A stretch of DNA of 27,427 nt from JBFMFE01 sp040752295 (GCA_040752295.1 JBFMFE010000223.1:1-27427); one strand, 5' to 3'; counted from the first letter of the stretch, positions 6,817 through 15,683 are shown. Notes: generated by a model not told the origin, from the letters alone. Numbers and translations: made by a program.

Positions 6817-9800
6817 ACTTGCAGCGGAAGTATCCTGTTATCCCTTCACCGCGATCATCCCGTTTTTCGTCTTCAGGGAGTACTTCATCAACTACCCGCT
6901 CACGTCGAATCCGTTTTACGCGGTCCTTGCCGCAATCCTTTCCGCGCTCGCTTTCACCTCCGCGCTCATCGCCGCCGGGATGCGGGACCAGAAAAGACCC
7001 GTTACTTTCCCCGCTCTCATCCTCCTCGCCGAGACGCTCTTCTTCGGAACGTTCTTCGTCATCTTCAGGTCGTTCGAGTCGTTCCGCCTTCCCCAGCAGA
7101 CGCTCATTCAGTCCTCCATTTTCTTCATCCTGTTCCTGTTCGTACTCACTTCCGCGCTGAAGGGGAAAATCGCCGTCACCCACGTTCCCATGCTCGACGT
7201 TCCGACGGCGCTGATCACGCTCGTCACGCTCCTGTCCCTCTTATGGACACCCAGTTTTTTCATGAGCCTGAAGGAGATCGTACTTTACCTCTCCATCGTG
7301 CTGACCTTCTACACGATCATCCAGTACTTCAACACGCGGAGCCATTTCTATCTTCTGATCGCCCTTGTCCTCGTCATCTCCACGCTTGAGGCGGCGATCG
7401 GCATTCTCCAGCATCTCGGCTGGCTGAACAAGCGGATCGGTCTCGGCGACAACCGCGACCCGTTCTCCACCCTCGGCAACAAGAACTACGTTGCGGAGCT
7501 TTTAGCGATGCTCGTGCCTTTCTCGGTCGCGTGCTTTTTCCATTTCCGGCGCGCCGCCCTGAGGGTCGCGATCGCGGCAAACATAGCGTTGATGCTTTCG
7601 GTGGTGGTCGTCTCGCAGACCCGCGGTTCCTGGATAGGTCTCGGCGCGGGGTCGGCGGTGTTCATCCTGCTGCTCGCCCGCGGCGCGGACCGAGCGACGC
7701 TCATCCGCGCTCTCCAGGTCTTCGCGCTGGTCGCAGCCGTCGCGGTCTCGATCATGTGGCTCGCCGAGAGGGGCATCTTCTTCGGTCGCCCGGGCACGCC
7801 TTATCTCAGCAGGATCACCACCGTTTTCAGGCTCGGCGACGAGTCAATCCAGTCGAGGCTTTATATATGGGGCGGCTCGTGGGCGATGATCAAGAAACAT
7901 CCGCTCACCGGCGTCGGCATCGGCGCCTACAAGATAAAATACCTCGATTCCCTCAAGTCGTACCTGAGGGAGAAAAAACTCAAAACCATACCGGGCTTCT
8001 TCAGGGACGTCAACGCGAAGGAGGCGCACAACGAGTACATTCATTTCCTCGCGGAACTGGGTCCCCTCGGGCTGCTGTTCGTCTTCTACTTCATATACAG
8101 CCTCTGGTTGTTTTTCCGCAGGGTCTTCCGCTACGTCAAGGACCCGCCTTCGCGGATAATTTTAACGGGGTGTTTCAGCGCGCTCGTCGGCATCGGCGTC
8201 TCCGCCGTTTTCGGCTTTCCCTTCCGAATAGTCCCGACCGCCATGATCATCTGCTCATTGCTCGCCCTCATGACGCAGATCGCCGCCGGGACCCACATCC
8301 CGGCAAAACCCCGCGCGGAAACGGACGACGGGGGAAAAAACCGCAAAAAGAGGAAAAAGAACAAGAAGCGCGAAGAGGAAAAACCGAAGCCCGAGGCGAA
8401 AGATTCTCCCGTCAGGGTTCTCACTCTGTCCTTCGCCGGACCTTCCGGCGCGCTCGCAACGCTTGCCTTCGCCGCCGTCTCATGCCTCGTTTTCGTCTTC
8501 TCGTTCAAAATCCAGTACGCCAACATAACGCTGAAGCTCGCCAACTTCCACGCACAGAGCGGACGAGCGGAGGAAGCGGCGGAATACTACCGGCAGTCCC
8601 TCAGGGACGATCCCTACAACGGCGACGTGCACCTTTTCCTCGGCATGTTCTACCAGCAGACGGGGGAGTACGACAAGGCGATCCGGGAGTTCAAGATTGC
8701 GCGGTCGTACTACGACCTGCCGCAGATACAACTCGACCTGGGTGCCGTCTATTTCCAGAAAGGACCGGATTTCTACCCGCAGGCTGAAGAATCATTCCTC
8801 GAGTCAATATCCGTTTTCCCCAACTACCCTCTCCCGCGCTACAACCTGGGGCTGATATATTACCAGAGGGAGGTTTACGAAAAAGCCGTCGAATGGCTCC
8901 TCGACGCCATCCGCGCGCAGGGAAACTTTTACAACGCCTATTTCAAGCTCGCGCTGGCGTACGAGAAAATGGCGACCAGGGCTTTGAGCGCCGCGGGAGG
9001 CGAAGCCGACGGTTCCGCAAAAAGGCGGGAAGCCGCGAAATACAGAGACCTCGCGGTGGAGAATTACATGAAAACATTAGAGTACAAACCCGATTACGCC
9101 GACGCCTACTACAACCTCGGCCTTCTGATGGCGCAGATGGGTTCGGACGAAAACGAGCTTGCCGACACCGCAATCTCGCGGGGCAGCGCCGATGAATCGG
9201 CAGAACACATACATCAGGCGAACCAGTATTTCGAAAAGGCCAGGGAAAACTTCGAGAAGACGGTGGCTGTTCAGCCCAACCACGTGAAGGCGCTGAACAA
9301 CCTCGGAAACATATACTATAAGGCGGGTCTCACAAAGGAAGCCGAAAAGCTCTACCACAGGGCGCTGTGGATTTCGCCCGATTATCCCAACTCGCGCATG
9401 AACGTCGCCCTTCTCTACATTGACGAGGGGCGGTACGCCGAGGCGGCGCCCTACCTCGAGCCGCTGCTGAACCAGAGCCTTGACCCGGAGCAGAGCATAA
9501 AAGTCCATTTCATGCTCGGCACGTGCTACATGAACCTGAACAGGCTCGATGCCGCCGCCGAGATGATGAGAGCGGCGGTGGACGGATTCCGCGGCACTCC
9601 CTATCAGAACACGCAGCCATACGTGGGCACGATCATACGGCTCGCGGACGTCTATTTCAGACAGAAGCGCTACGGCGAGTGCCTTGCCCTTCTATCCGGC
9701 GGATTCCCGGGAGGCCACAGGGTCCATGAAATGGACTGGCTGTATTTCACCGGCGCGTGCGCCGTCAATTCCGGACGCGCGGGTTCGGCGGCGGGGGCGC

Positions 9801-9895
9801 TCCGCACGCTCGCAACGCGGTACCCCGACACACAGAAGGGGCGGTGGGCACGCCAGACTCTCGAGAAAATTTCCGCAGGGACCCAACGACAATGA
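6776..9895 (+). CDS. O-antigen ligase/polymerase-like membrane protein with C-terminal TPR domain
   Basis: A 1039-residue protein. About a dozen hydrophobic segments fill residues 15-500. The Wzy_C/O-antigen ligase region includes QTRGSWIGLGAGSAVFILLL and, after an extracytoplasmic loop, the typical HNEYIHFLAELGPLG motif near residue 418. A very basic Lys-rich linker at about 519-543 leads to one more hydrophobic helix (about 553-580). Eight or so TPR repeats then run to the C-terminus, for example GDVHLFLGMFYQQTGEYDKA and NHVKALNNLGNIYYKAG. The family transfers or polymerises undecaprenyl-linked glycans at the outer face of the inner membrane. ATG 6776 is the only usable early start and overlaps the STAS gene by 41 nt without a clear ribosome binding site. 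The stop overlaps purN by 4 nt (ATGA). Whether it acts as ligase, polymerase or protein glycosyltransferase is unknown. Confidence 0.88.
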   Translation: MPKQEQKASPSTLELAAEVSCYPFTAIIPFFVFREYFINYPLTSNPFYAVLAAILSALAFTSALIAAGMRDQKRPVTFPALILLAETLFFGTFFVIFRSFESFRLPQQTLIQSSIFFILFLFVLTSALKGKIAVTHVPMLDVPTALITLVTLLSLLWTPSFFMSLKEIVLYLSIVLTFYTIIQYFNTRSHFYLLIALVLVISTLEAAIGILQHLGWLNKRIGLGDNRDPFSTLGNKNYVAELLAMLVPFSVACFFHFRRAALRVAIAANIALMLSVVVVSQTRGSWIGLGAGSAVFILLLARGADRATLIRALQVFALVAAVAVSIMWLAERGIFFGRPGTPYLSRITTVFRLGDESIQSRLYIWGGSWAMIKKHPLTGVGIGAYKIKYLDSLKSYLREKKLKTIPGFFRDVNAKEAHNEYIHFLAELGPLGLLFVFYFIYSLWLFFRRVFRYVKDPPSRIILTGCFSALVGIGVSAVFGFPFRIVPTAMIICSLLALMTQIAAGTHIPAKPRAETDDGGKNRKKRKKNKKREEEKPKPEAKDSPVRVLTLSFAGPSGALATLAFAAVSCLVFVFSFKIQYANITLKLANFHAQSGRAEEAAEYYRQSLRDDPYNGDVHLFLGMFYQQTGEYDKAIREFKIARSYYDLPQIQLDLGAVYFQKGPDFYPQAEESFLESISVFPNYPLPRYNLGLIYYQREVYEKAVEWLLDAIRAQGNFYNAYFKLALAYEKMATRALSAAGGEADGSAKRREAAKYRDLAVENYMKTLEYKPDYADAYYNLGLLMAQMGSDENELADTAISRGSADESAEHIHQANQYFEKARENFEKTVAVQPNHVKALNNLGNIYYKAGLTKEAEKLYHRALWISPDYPNSRMNVALLYIDEGRYAEAAPYLEPLLNQSLDPEQSIKVHFMLGTCYMNLNRLDAAAEMMRAAVDGFRGTPYQNTQPYVGTIIRLADVYFRQKRYGECLALLSGGFPGGHRVHEMDWLYFTGACAVNSGRAGSAAGALRTLATRYPDTQKGRWARQTLEKISAGTQRQ

Positions 9896-10584
9896 ACGGG
9901 GCGGAACGCGCTCCAGAGAACGGACCGGGGGGACAAGCCGTGAGACCCGTGAAACTCGCCGTTTTAGTCTCGGGCGGCGGCACCACGCTCCAGTACATCA
10001 TAGATGAGATAGAGGCGGGCAGGCTCAACGCTTCCGTGCGAGTCGTCGTCAGCAGCCGCCGGGACGCCTACGCGCTGAAGAGAGCGGAAAAGCACAACAT
10101 CCCCCGCCGCGCGGTGGACCGCGGGGACTTCAAAGGGTGCTGCGAAAATGAACTCGAAAAGTTCAACTCGGCAATTCTCAACACAATAAAGCCCTACGGC
10201 GTGGACCTCGTGGCGCTTGCGGGGTTCATGAGTCTTCTCACGCCGGAATTCGTCCGGGAGTACCCGAACCGCATCATGAACACTCACCCGGCGCTTATTC
10301 CCTCGTTCTGCGGAGACCGGATGTACGGCGACCGTGTGCACCGCGCGGTTCTCGAATACGGCGTCAGGATCACGGGCTGCACTATCCACTTCGTTGACGA
10401 GCAGTACGACCACGGACCCGTGATACTCCAGCGCGCCGTGCCGGTTCACGACGACGACACTCTCGAGACGCTCCGGGCGCGGGTCATGGCGGAGGAAAAG
10501 AAGCTGTACTGCGAAGCCATCCGGCTTTTCGGCGAAGGACGCCTCGAAATAGAGGGACGGAAGGTCAGGATAAAAAAGTTTTAA
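9892..10584 (+). CDS. purN: Phosphoribosylglycinamide formyltransferase (GART)
   Basis: A 230-residue enzyme of purine biosynthesis that transfers a formyl group from 10-formyltetrahydrofolate to GAR. The chosen ATG forms an ATGA overlap with the upstream stop. A longer frame from 9757 would add 45 residues buried in the TPR gene and is rejected. The phosphate-binding loop LVSGGGTTLQ lies at 25-34. The catalytic triad is present: N130 and H132 in MNTHPALIPSF and D173 in EQYDHGPVILQ. The loop after HPALIPSF is GDRMYGDRVH, the longer MYG/VH variant seen in some PurN lineages rather than the E. coli GLHTH form. The first 18 residues are a polar extension, and a GTG within it could be an alternative start. 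Coupling to a surface-glycan polymerase gene is unexpected. Confidence 0.93.
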   Translation: MNGAERAPENGPGGQAVRPVKLAVLVSGGGTTLQYIIDEIEAGRLNASVRVVVSSRRDAYALKRAEKHNIPRRAVDRGDFKGCCENELEKFNSAILNTIKPYGVDLVALAGFMSLLTPEFVREYPNRIMNTHPALIPSFCGDRMYGDRVHRAVLEYGVRITGCTIHFVDEQYDHGPVILQRAVPVHDDDTLETLRARVMAEEKKLYCEAIRLFGEGRLEIEGRKVRIKKF

Positions 10585-10654
10585 AGCCCGCGGCGCGGAC
10601 GGTAAACGGATATAAGGACAGCGGGTATCCTCGTCACGACATCCGCCCGGCGAA

Positions 10655-11572
10655 ATGAACATGAGCGCGCGAACAGGTTCGGGGAAGACGCCCTTTCCGA
10701 GACACATGAAAAGAGCCGTGGACCGCCTCTCAGCCATGGCGCCCGGCGTGAACCTCGTGTTTGAAATCCTCGACGCGCGCGCCCCCCTCGCCTCCTCCAG
10801 CCCGGACCTTACCCGGATTCTGGAAAACGCCGCGGTGCTGCGGGTCCTCACACGCGCGGACCTCGTTCCATCCGCCGATCTCCGCGGCTGGCTCGAACGC
10901 TTCAGCGCGGACGGCAAGCCCGCGCTGGGGTTTTCCTCGAAGCGTGCGCTGGAGCGGAAACGTTTCCTCGACCGGCTCGAGCGTCACGCGCTCAGCCCGC
11001 TGCGCCGTGAAAAACGCGTCGTCCGCGCCCTCGTCGTCGGCGTGCCCAACGTGGGAAAGTCCACTTTCATCAACTTCCTCGTGAAGCGGCGCTCCGCGCC
11101 CGTGGGCGCCGCTCCGGGCGTCACGCGCGGGTTCCAGCTCATCGCGGTCTCAAAGGGATTCTACGTTTACGACACGCCGGGGGTGCTTCAACCCGGGTCC
11201 GATTCGCCGGACCGCCGCCGCATACTCGGACTGATCGGTTCCCTTCGCGAACCGGAATTCGACGTCGAGGACGCCGCCGGGTTTCTCTTCAGGTTCCTGA
11301 AAGAGAACGCGCCGGGCGCGCTGAAAAAGTACGTTTCGGACGATGCCGCTGCGCCGGAGTCGTTTCACGAGTTCTGTAATGCCCTCGCCGCGAGACGCGG
11401 GTTCCTTGCGAGGGGGGGGATACGCGATCTGCACCGCGCATGCCGCGTTTTCGTCGAGGATTTCTCCCGCGGCAGAACCGCCGGCGTTTCCCTTCAGGCG
11501 CCGCCGGAGAAAGCGCGGCGTCGAAACGAGCGCCGGGATTCGCAGCCGGCAAACGGTGAAAAATCCCGTTGA
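10655..11572 (+). CDS. rbgA: Circularly permuted GTPase, RbgA/YlqF type ribosome biogenesis factor
   Basis: A 305-residue GTPase with motifs in permuted order: G4 as TRAD (66-69), then G1 GVPNVGKS (129-136), a G2 Thr in GVTRG, and G3 DTPG (173-176). The N-terminal FPRHMKRA holds H17, matching the catalytic His of RbgA, and ILDARAPLASSSPDL is a family hallmark. RbgA helps late assembly of the 50S subunit. The C-terminal helical region (about 200-280) fits the family, and the last 30 residues are a basic, probably disordered tail. G4 is TRAD rather than NKxD, a change in the base-recognition motif worth noting. Start choice is uncertain because ATGs at 10655, 10661 and 10706 are all in frame; the last would remove H17. 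Confidence 0.88.
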   Translation: MNMSARTGSGKTPFPRHMKRAVDRLSAMAPGVNLVFEILDARAPLASSSPDLTRILENAAVLRVLTRADLVPSADLRGWLERFSADGKPALGFSSKRALERKRFLDRLERHALSPLRREKRVVRALVVGVPNVGKSTFINFLVKRRSAPVGAAPGVTRGFQLIAVSKGFYVYDTPGVLQPGSDSPDRRRILGLIGSLREPEFDVEDAAGFLFRFLKENAPGALKKYVSDDAAAPESFHEFCNALAARRGFLARGGIRDLHRACRVFVEDFSRGRTAGVSLQAPPEKARRRNERRDSQPANGEKSR

Positions 11573-11582
11573 TGCCGCCTCC

Positions 11583-11611
11583 TTAACCGCGGAGCGCGAT
11601 TGTGTTATATT
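11583..11611 (+). promoter_or_regulatory. Putative sigma-70 promoter for the PRC-barrel/coiled-coil gene
   Basis: TTAACC (11583-11588) and TATATT (11606-11611) are separated by exactly 17 nt. Both boxes are near consensus in otherwise very GC-rich DNA. Transcription would start near 11618 and give a leader of about 87 nt. The position also argues that translation begins at 11705 and not at the upstream in-frame ATG at 11600, which lies inside the promoter. Confidence 0.55.
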
Positions 11612-11704
11612 ATGCCGAGGGACGACGGAGAGCGGCTGAACGTGCGGGCAACGGTTTCAGGCGCGTCCGCGGGAAATCATGGTTTCAGCCCGGAGGGAGT
11701 TTTG

Positions 11705-14263
11705 ATGAGAAAAAGCGGCAAGTTTCTGCGGCTTCCGGTAATAAACGTTGATGAGAACGAGAAGATCGGAACAGTCACGGGTTTCGTGACGGACCCGAAG
11801 GCAAAGGCGGTCGCCGCGCTGATCGTGGAGCCTGTGAAGCCGCTCGACGGGCTTAGAGCCGTGCCGTACGAGAACGTCTTCTCCGTGTACGACACGGCGA
11901 TAATGGCGCAGGGGCTGCCGGAGCCGGTGAAGGTTTCCGAAACTCAACGTCTCCTTTCCGCTTTTTTAGAGGACGTGAATCTCCCCGGCGCGAGGGTGAC
12001 GACCGCCGAGGGCGCCGCCGCCGGGATCGTGAGGGACTTCATCGTTGACGACGGAACGGGCAGGATCATGGAACTGCACGTCACGCTGGGTAAAGGGCTG
12101 GGCGCCAGTGTTGTAAAGCGGGATGACATCGTCAGAATGTCGAATGAAGGAGTAACGGTTCACCGCATGGTCGCCGGGAAGGCGCTGGAAGCCGAGCCGA
12201 CGGCGAGGGTTGAGCCGCCCGCCGCCGCGCACGCCGCCGTCTCAAGCTCCATGACGGGCGGACCCGGCGAAGCCGCCGCGCCGATGCCGTCCGCCGCGGT
12301 TCAGCAGGCGGCGGTTCCCGCGGCGGCGTTTCCCACGAGGGGTTTCCTCGATGAAGTCAAAAAGGAAGTCCGCTCGGAAATGACGCTGATCTTCGACACG
12401 CTGTTCAGCGAGAGGATGAGGGAAAGCTTCCTTGAAATGCTTCAGATAATACTCGAGAGAATCAAGTCGCTCACGCCGGGCGAGGACCTGCGCTCGCTGC
12501 GGAACGATCTCGCCGCGCGGATGCTCGAATTGAAAGAGTCGCTGCCCGAAAAATCAGCCGCGGAGGAACAAAGACGGAGGGAAATCGAGGACCAGCTCGG
12601 GGCGATTACGCTTGTTCTCGAGGAAAAAATCAAGCAGGTCGCCGGCGCAAGAATTGACTCGATGTCCGAGCGCATCAGGCAGCTTGAAACCGAAATCAGG
12701 AGAGTCGGGGCGGCGCCGGATTCAATCCTCCGGAGCATGTCCGGAATTGATGAGGCGCTCGGCAGGCGTCTCGAATCCTTTGAAGCGGGATTCAGGGAAG
12801 AGGGTCGGAAATCAGCCGCGGAACTGCTGAATACGGTTAGGGAGATAAAGGGGCTTGCCGAACGGACGCTTCGCGAACCGCCCCACGAGAGCGGGGTCGC
12901 GAGGCTCGCTTCGAGGTTTGACGCGCTGTCCCTTCAGCTCGAACGCCTCGAGAAAACCCTTGCCGATTCACGGGCTGACGCCGCCGGACGGGCTGAACAA
13001 GCCGCCCTGCGGATCGTGAATGGACTGAAGGAAGAACTCACCGACGCCGTCTCCCCTCTGCTCGATTCCCTGCGGAGCCAGGTCGCGAAGGGCGCGGAGT
13101 CGCTCGAAAAATGGGAGAAAAACATTCACCGCGCCGGAACGCCCGACGACGCTCAAATAAACACCATCGCGGCTGAAATAAGGAAGACACTTCCCGCGAT
13201 AGCAGCCGACATTGTCAAGGGTCTGGCGTCCGAAGCCGTCGGAGACGCGGCGAAAGAGATTCCCTCGTACGGTGAGATGAGGGAACTGTTCAGCGGCATG
13301 AACGAGCGGCTCGAACTGTTTCTTCAGGCGAAGATAGCGGAGCGGATAGACGAAGCCGGCGAGAAGATACTGGCAAGGCTCTCTTCCGGAATAAGCCGCC
13401 TGGAGGAAAAAATCCCCACGAGGAATAACCTGGACCTTCTCGGAGAATCATTGAAAGAGGAAGTCTCCAGGATGTGGAACGAGGAAAACATAGCCCTTTT
13501 ACTCGAAAGTCTCGCGGAACTGATGCGAGGCGCCATGGTCGAATTGACCGGCGCCGCGACGCGCAGGATGGAGGAACGCCTGGAGGAAATAATAAAGAAG
13601 TCAGCGGGGGGAACCGTCGAGGCGGCGGATATGGAGCGGGTTCTGGACGCAGCCCGCAGCCTGTCCGGGACCCTTGCGTCCGACATCAGGAACCTTCGCG
13701 AGTCGCTCCCGGCGCTGGTCGAGGAATCGTTCGACCGCCTCAGGGTTGAGTCCCTTGTCCCCCGGCTGGAGTCTGAAATCGGCGGGATCAGGGAGTTCGT
13801 AGAAGGCGCGTTAGAGCAGTTCGTCCGCTCGCGCTCCTCGGAACGGGAAGAGGAGCGGGAGGCGCTGGTCGAGCGGATAGACGAACTTTTAAAAAAGAAC
13901 CTGCGCGGGCGGCTTGAATCGTTCCTCGCAAAGCAGGTGGACGAAGGGATGAACAACCTGCTTGAGCGGCTCAGCCTCCGCCAGGAAAGCGGAGGCATGT
14001 TCGGGTTCCTGACGCCGCGTCCCAGGCAGCGAGAGAAGACGGACCGGCAGCCGGAGAAACCCCGGCTTTCGGAGCGGGCTGAGTCCGCCGCAGACAGGCG
14101 GCTCGAATACATCATCGGGAAGAAAGTGGGACGGGACATAGTGAACTCGGACGGGGTCACAATCGTGCCGCAGGGAACGGTCGTTGACGAGGACCTCATC
14201 GCAAGGCTGCGCAGGGAACGCAGGCTCATAGACCTGATTCAATGCATAGACTACACGCAATAA
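11705..14263 (+). CDS. PRC-barrel/long coiled-coil protein with C-terminal small beta domain
   Basis: An 852-residue protein from the ATG at 11705, which has GGAGGG 7 nt upstream. An in-frame ATG at 11600 is rejected because a promoter overlaps it. Residues about 1-75 and 80-155 look like two PRC-barrel domains (KIGTVTGFVTDPKAKAVAAL; GIVRDFIVDDGTGRIMEL). An Ala/Pro-rich linker (about 165-210) leads to a very long predicted coiled coil (about 215-790) with heptad-like Leu/Ile spacing and many Glu, Arg and Lys. The last 50 residues (IIGKKVGRDIVNSDGVTIV onward, then a VVDEDLIARL phrase) form a separate small domain that resembles a sandwich-barrel hybrid motif. No membrane helix or signal peptide is visible. 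PRC barrels occur in photosynthetic reaction centres and RNA-processing proteins. I infer a structural or scaffold role; the function is unknown. Confidence 0.82.
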   Translation: MRKSGKFLRLPVINVDENEKIGTVTGFVTDPKAKAVAALIVEPVKPLDGLRAVPYENVFSVYDTAIMAQGLPEPVKVSETQRLLSAFLEDVNLPGARVTTAEGAAAGIVRDFIVDDGTGRIMELHVTLGKGLGASVVKRDDIVRMSNEGVTVHRMVAGKALEAEPTARVEPPAAAHAAVSSSMTGGPGEAAAPMPSAAVQQAAVPAAAFPTRGFLDEVKKEVRSEMTLIFDTLFSERMRESFLEMLQIILERIKSLTPGEDLRSLRNDLAARMLELKESLPEKSAAEEQRRREIEDQLGAITLVLEEKIKQVAGARIDSMSERIRQLETEIRRVGAAPDSILRSMSGIDEALGRRLESFEAGFREEGRKSAAELLNTVREIKGLAERTLREPPHESGVARLASRFDALSLQLERLEKTLADSRADAAGRAEQAALRIVNGLKEELTDAVSPLLDSLRSQVAKGAESLEKWEKNIHRAGTPDDAQINTIAAEIRKTLPAIAADIVKGLASEAVGDAAKEIPSYGEMRELFSGMNERLELFLQAKIAERIDEAGEKILARLSSGISRLEEKIPTRNNLDLLGESLKEEVSRMWNEENIALLLESLAELMRGAMVELTGAATRRMEERLEEIIKKSAGGTVEAADMERVLDAARSLSGTLASDIRNLRESLPALVEESFDRLRVESLVPRLESEIGGIREFVEGALEQFVRSRSSEREEEREALVERIDELLKKNLRGRLESFLAKQVDEGMNNLLERLSLRQESGGMFGFLTPRPRQREKTDRQPEKPRLSERAESAADRRLEYIIGKKVGRDIVNSDGVTIVPQGTVVDEDLIARLRRERRLIDLIQCIDYTQ

Positions 14264-14424
14264 AGATCGGCGGCGGGCGAGTCCCATCGAGGGCGCTTTC
14301 CCGTGGAAGACGAGGCGCCTGCCGTCGGCGCTGAAAGCCGTTAGAAACCGGTAAAACTCAACTTTTCGGGAACGGGGAACGGATTTCAAGCTCTGAAGCG
14401 CGCCGCGGCGCCGGTCAGGCTGCG

Positions 14425-14805
14425 TCAGCCGTCGTCGTCTGGCTCATATATCGCGCACGAGTCATCGTTTTCCCACACCATCGCGCGCGACACGGCGACC
14501 CGGTCGTCGTTGATCTTTTCCGACACGTGGTCGAAGAAGTACCGCGCTATGTTTTCCGCGGAGGGGTTTGTTTCATCAAATGGAGGCACATCGTTGAGAT
14601 AGCGATGGTCCAGCGCGTCGGCCGTCTCGTCCATAGCCCTCTTCATGTCCTTGAAATCAACGACAAGACCCGTCTCGTCAAGCTCCCCGGCTCTCGCGTA
14701 AATCCGCACCCTCCAGTTGTGCCCGTGAAGCTCCTCGCACCTGCCGCCGTAATCCCGGAGCCTGTGCGCGCCGGAAAAAGTCACTTCCTTGAAAACCTCG
14801 AACAT
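14425..14805 (-). CDS. queD: 6-carboxy-5,6,7,8-tetrahydropterin synthase (QueD)
   Basis: A 126-residue enzyme of the PTPS/QueD family, converting 7,8-dihydroneopterin triphosphate on the path to queuosine and other 7-deazaguanines. Zinc ligands are H14 (in FSGAHRL), H27 and H29 (in ELHGHNW). The catalytic Cys is C23 in GRCEELHGH, the QueD arrangement. LDHRYLND carries H67, and PSAENIARYFF and E112 in VWENDDSC complete the site. The start has GGGGAGGGTG upstream. Other queuosine genes are not in the window. It is the last gene of the minus-strand group headed by sppA, moaB and a LOG gene, 120 nt after LOG. A folate-type PTPS role is possible, but the motif pattern favours QueD. Confidence 0.9.
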   Translation of the reverse strand: MFEVFKEVTFSGAHRLRDYGGRCEELHGHNWRVRIYARAGELDETGLVVDFKDMKRAMDETADALDHRYLNDVPPFDETNPSAENIARYFFDHVSEKINDDRVAVSRAMVWENDDSCAIYEPDDDG

Positions 14806-14925
14806 TTCACCCTCCCCGTTCAGCCGGTTTCCCGGAATAACGCGCCGGGCGCGCGCCGCCGCCGGAAGCGCGCCGGACGCCCGTGCGCCGTCTCCGGCGT
14901 GAAGGCAGAAACCTTCCGCGGCGCT

Positions 14926-15594
14926 TCATCTTGCGTTCATCTCCTCCTGAAAAACGATATCGAAATCCCGTATCGTCGCGACCGCTTCGTCCGGATCATC
15001 GGTCGGCTTGAACAGTTCCAGGTCCTCCGGCGAGATGTATCCCCTGCGCAGCATCTCTCCTTTCATCCACCCGAGAAAGCCCTTCCAGTACTCCGTGCCC
15101 ATAAGTATCACCGGGAAACGGTGAATCTTCGCCGTCTGGATGAGCGTGAGCGCCTCGCAAAGCTCGTCCATCGTCCCAAAGCCGCCCGGCATTATTATCA
15201 GCCCGTGTGCGTACTTGATAAACATCACTTTCCGGCAGAAGAAGTAGTGAAAGTTGATCATGGTCTTTATGTAGGGGTTCGGTTTCTGCTCGTGGGGCAG
15301 CAGGATGTTAAGACCGACGGACTCGCCGCCCCCGGCTGACGCGCCCCTGTTCGCCGCTTCCATGATTCCGGGACCGCCGCCGGTTATGATTCCGTACCCG
15401 GCTTCGACGAGTCTTCTGGCGACAACAACGGTAAGCTTATAGTAAGGGTCGCTCCTTCGAATCCTGGCGGAACCGAAAACCGTGACCATCGGTCCCAGCT
15501 TGGAAAGATGATCGAATCCCTCGACGAACTCAGCCATTATCCGGAAAATCCGCCATGTTTCATCGAACATCGTTTTTTTTGTGTGAATCATCAT
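14926..15594 (-). CDS. LOG-family nucleotide-binding protein (Rossmann, TIGR00730-type)
   Basis: A 222-residue protein from the ATG at 15594, chosen because GGAGG lies 7 nt upstream; an ATG at 15600 is only one base from that site. The two LOG signatures are clear: GGGPGIMEAANRGA and PGGFGTMDELCEALTLIQT. The family has a Rossmann fold and includes phosphoribohydrolases that release bases such as cytokinins from nucleoside 5'-monophosphates; bacterial members are probably nucleotide-salvage or housekeeping enzymes. The N-terminal EFVEGFDHLSKLGPMVTVFGSARI is typical of the longer bacterial subgroup. The gap upstream (15601-15694) is AT-rich and full of inverted repeats. The exact substrate cannot be told. 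Confidence 0.9.
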   Translation of the reverse strand: MMIHTKKTMFDETWRIFRIMAEFVEGFDHLSKLGPMVTVFGSARIRRSDPYYKLTVVVARRLVEAGYGIITGGGPGIMEAANRGASAGGGESVGLNILLPHEQKPNPYIKTMINFHYFFCRKVMFIKYAHGLIIMPGGFGTMDELCEALTLIQTAKIHRFPVILMGTEYWKGFLGWMKGEMLRRGYISPEDLELFKPTDDPDEAVATIRDFDIVFQEEMNAR

Positions 15595-15615
15595 TATCAT
15601 GCCTCCGTTTTTCGG

Positions 15616-15640
15616 AAAACAGGTTGAACTTCTCTGTTTT
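15616..15640. repeat. Inverted repeat (7-bp arms) upstream of the LOG gene
   Basis: AAAACAG at 15616-15622 and CTGTTTT at 15634-15640 are perfect inverted arms around an 11-base loop. A second short hairpin (CCG, five T, CGG) lies just to its left. In the minus-strand transcript the stem would sit 22-46 nt before the LOG start, so it could affect translation or mark a protein-binding site. Confidence 0.45.
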
Positions 15641-15642
15641 TT

Positions 15643-15683
15643 CGGTATTCAACAACAAAACCTGAGTTTTGTTGCGGTATTCA
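15643..15683. repeat. Nine-base inverted repeat framed by nine-base direct repeats
   Basis: CAACAAAAC (15653-15661) and GTTTTGTTG (15666-15674) are perfect inverted arms around a 4-base loop. The direct repeat CGGTATTCA occurs at 15643-15651 and again at 15675-15683, framing the hairpin. The element lies between the moaB stop and the LOG gene and is far richer in A/T than its surroundings. It could be a terminator without a long U-tract, an operator, or a small insertion scar. Confidence 0.6.

Noticed and set aside
7531..8787. 418-residue open frame inside the O-antigen-ligase gene
   Set aside because: It is a shadow frame with very high Arg content, and the membrane/TPR frame fully explains the DNA.
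13324..14229. 301-residue open frame on the minus strand inside the coiled-coil gene
   Set aside because: It is antisense to a well-supported gene, is dominated by Ser and Arg, and has no recognisable motif. It is a shadow of GC-rich codon usage.
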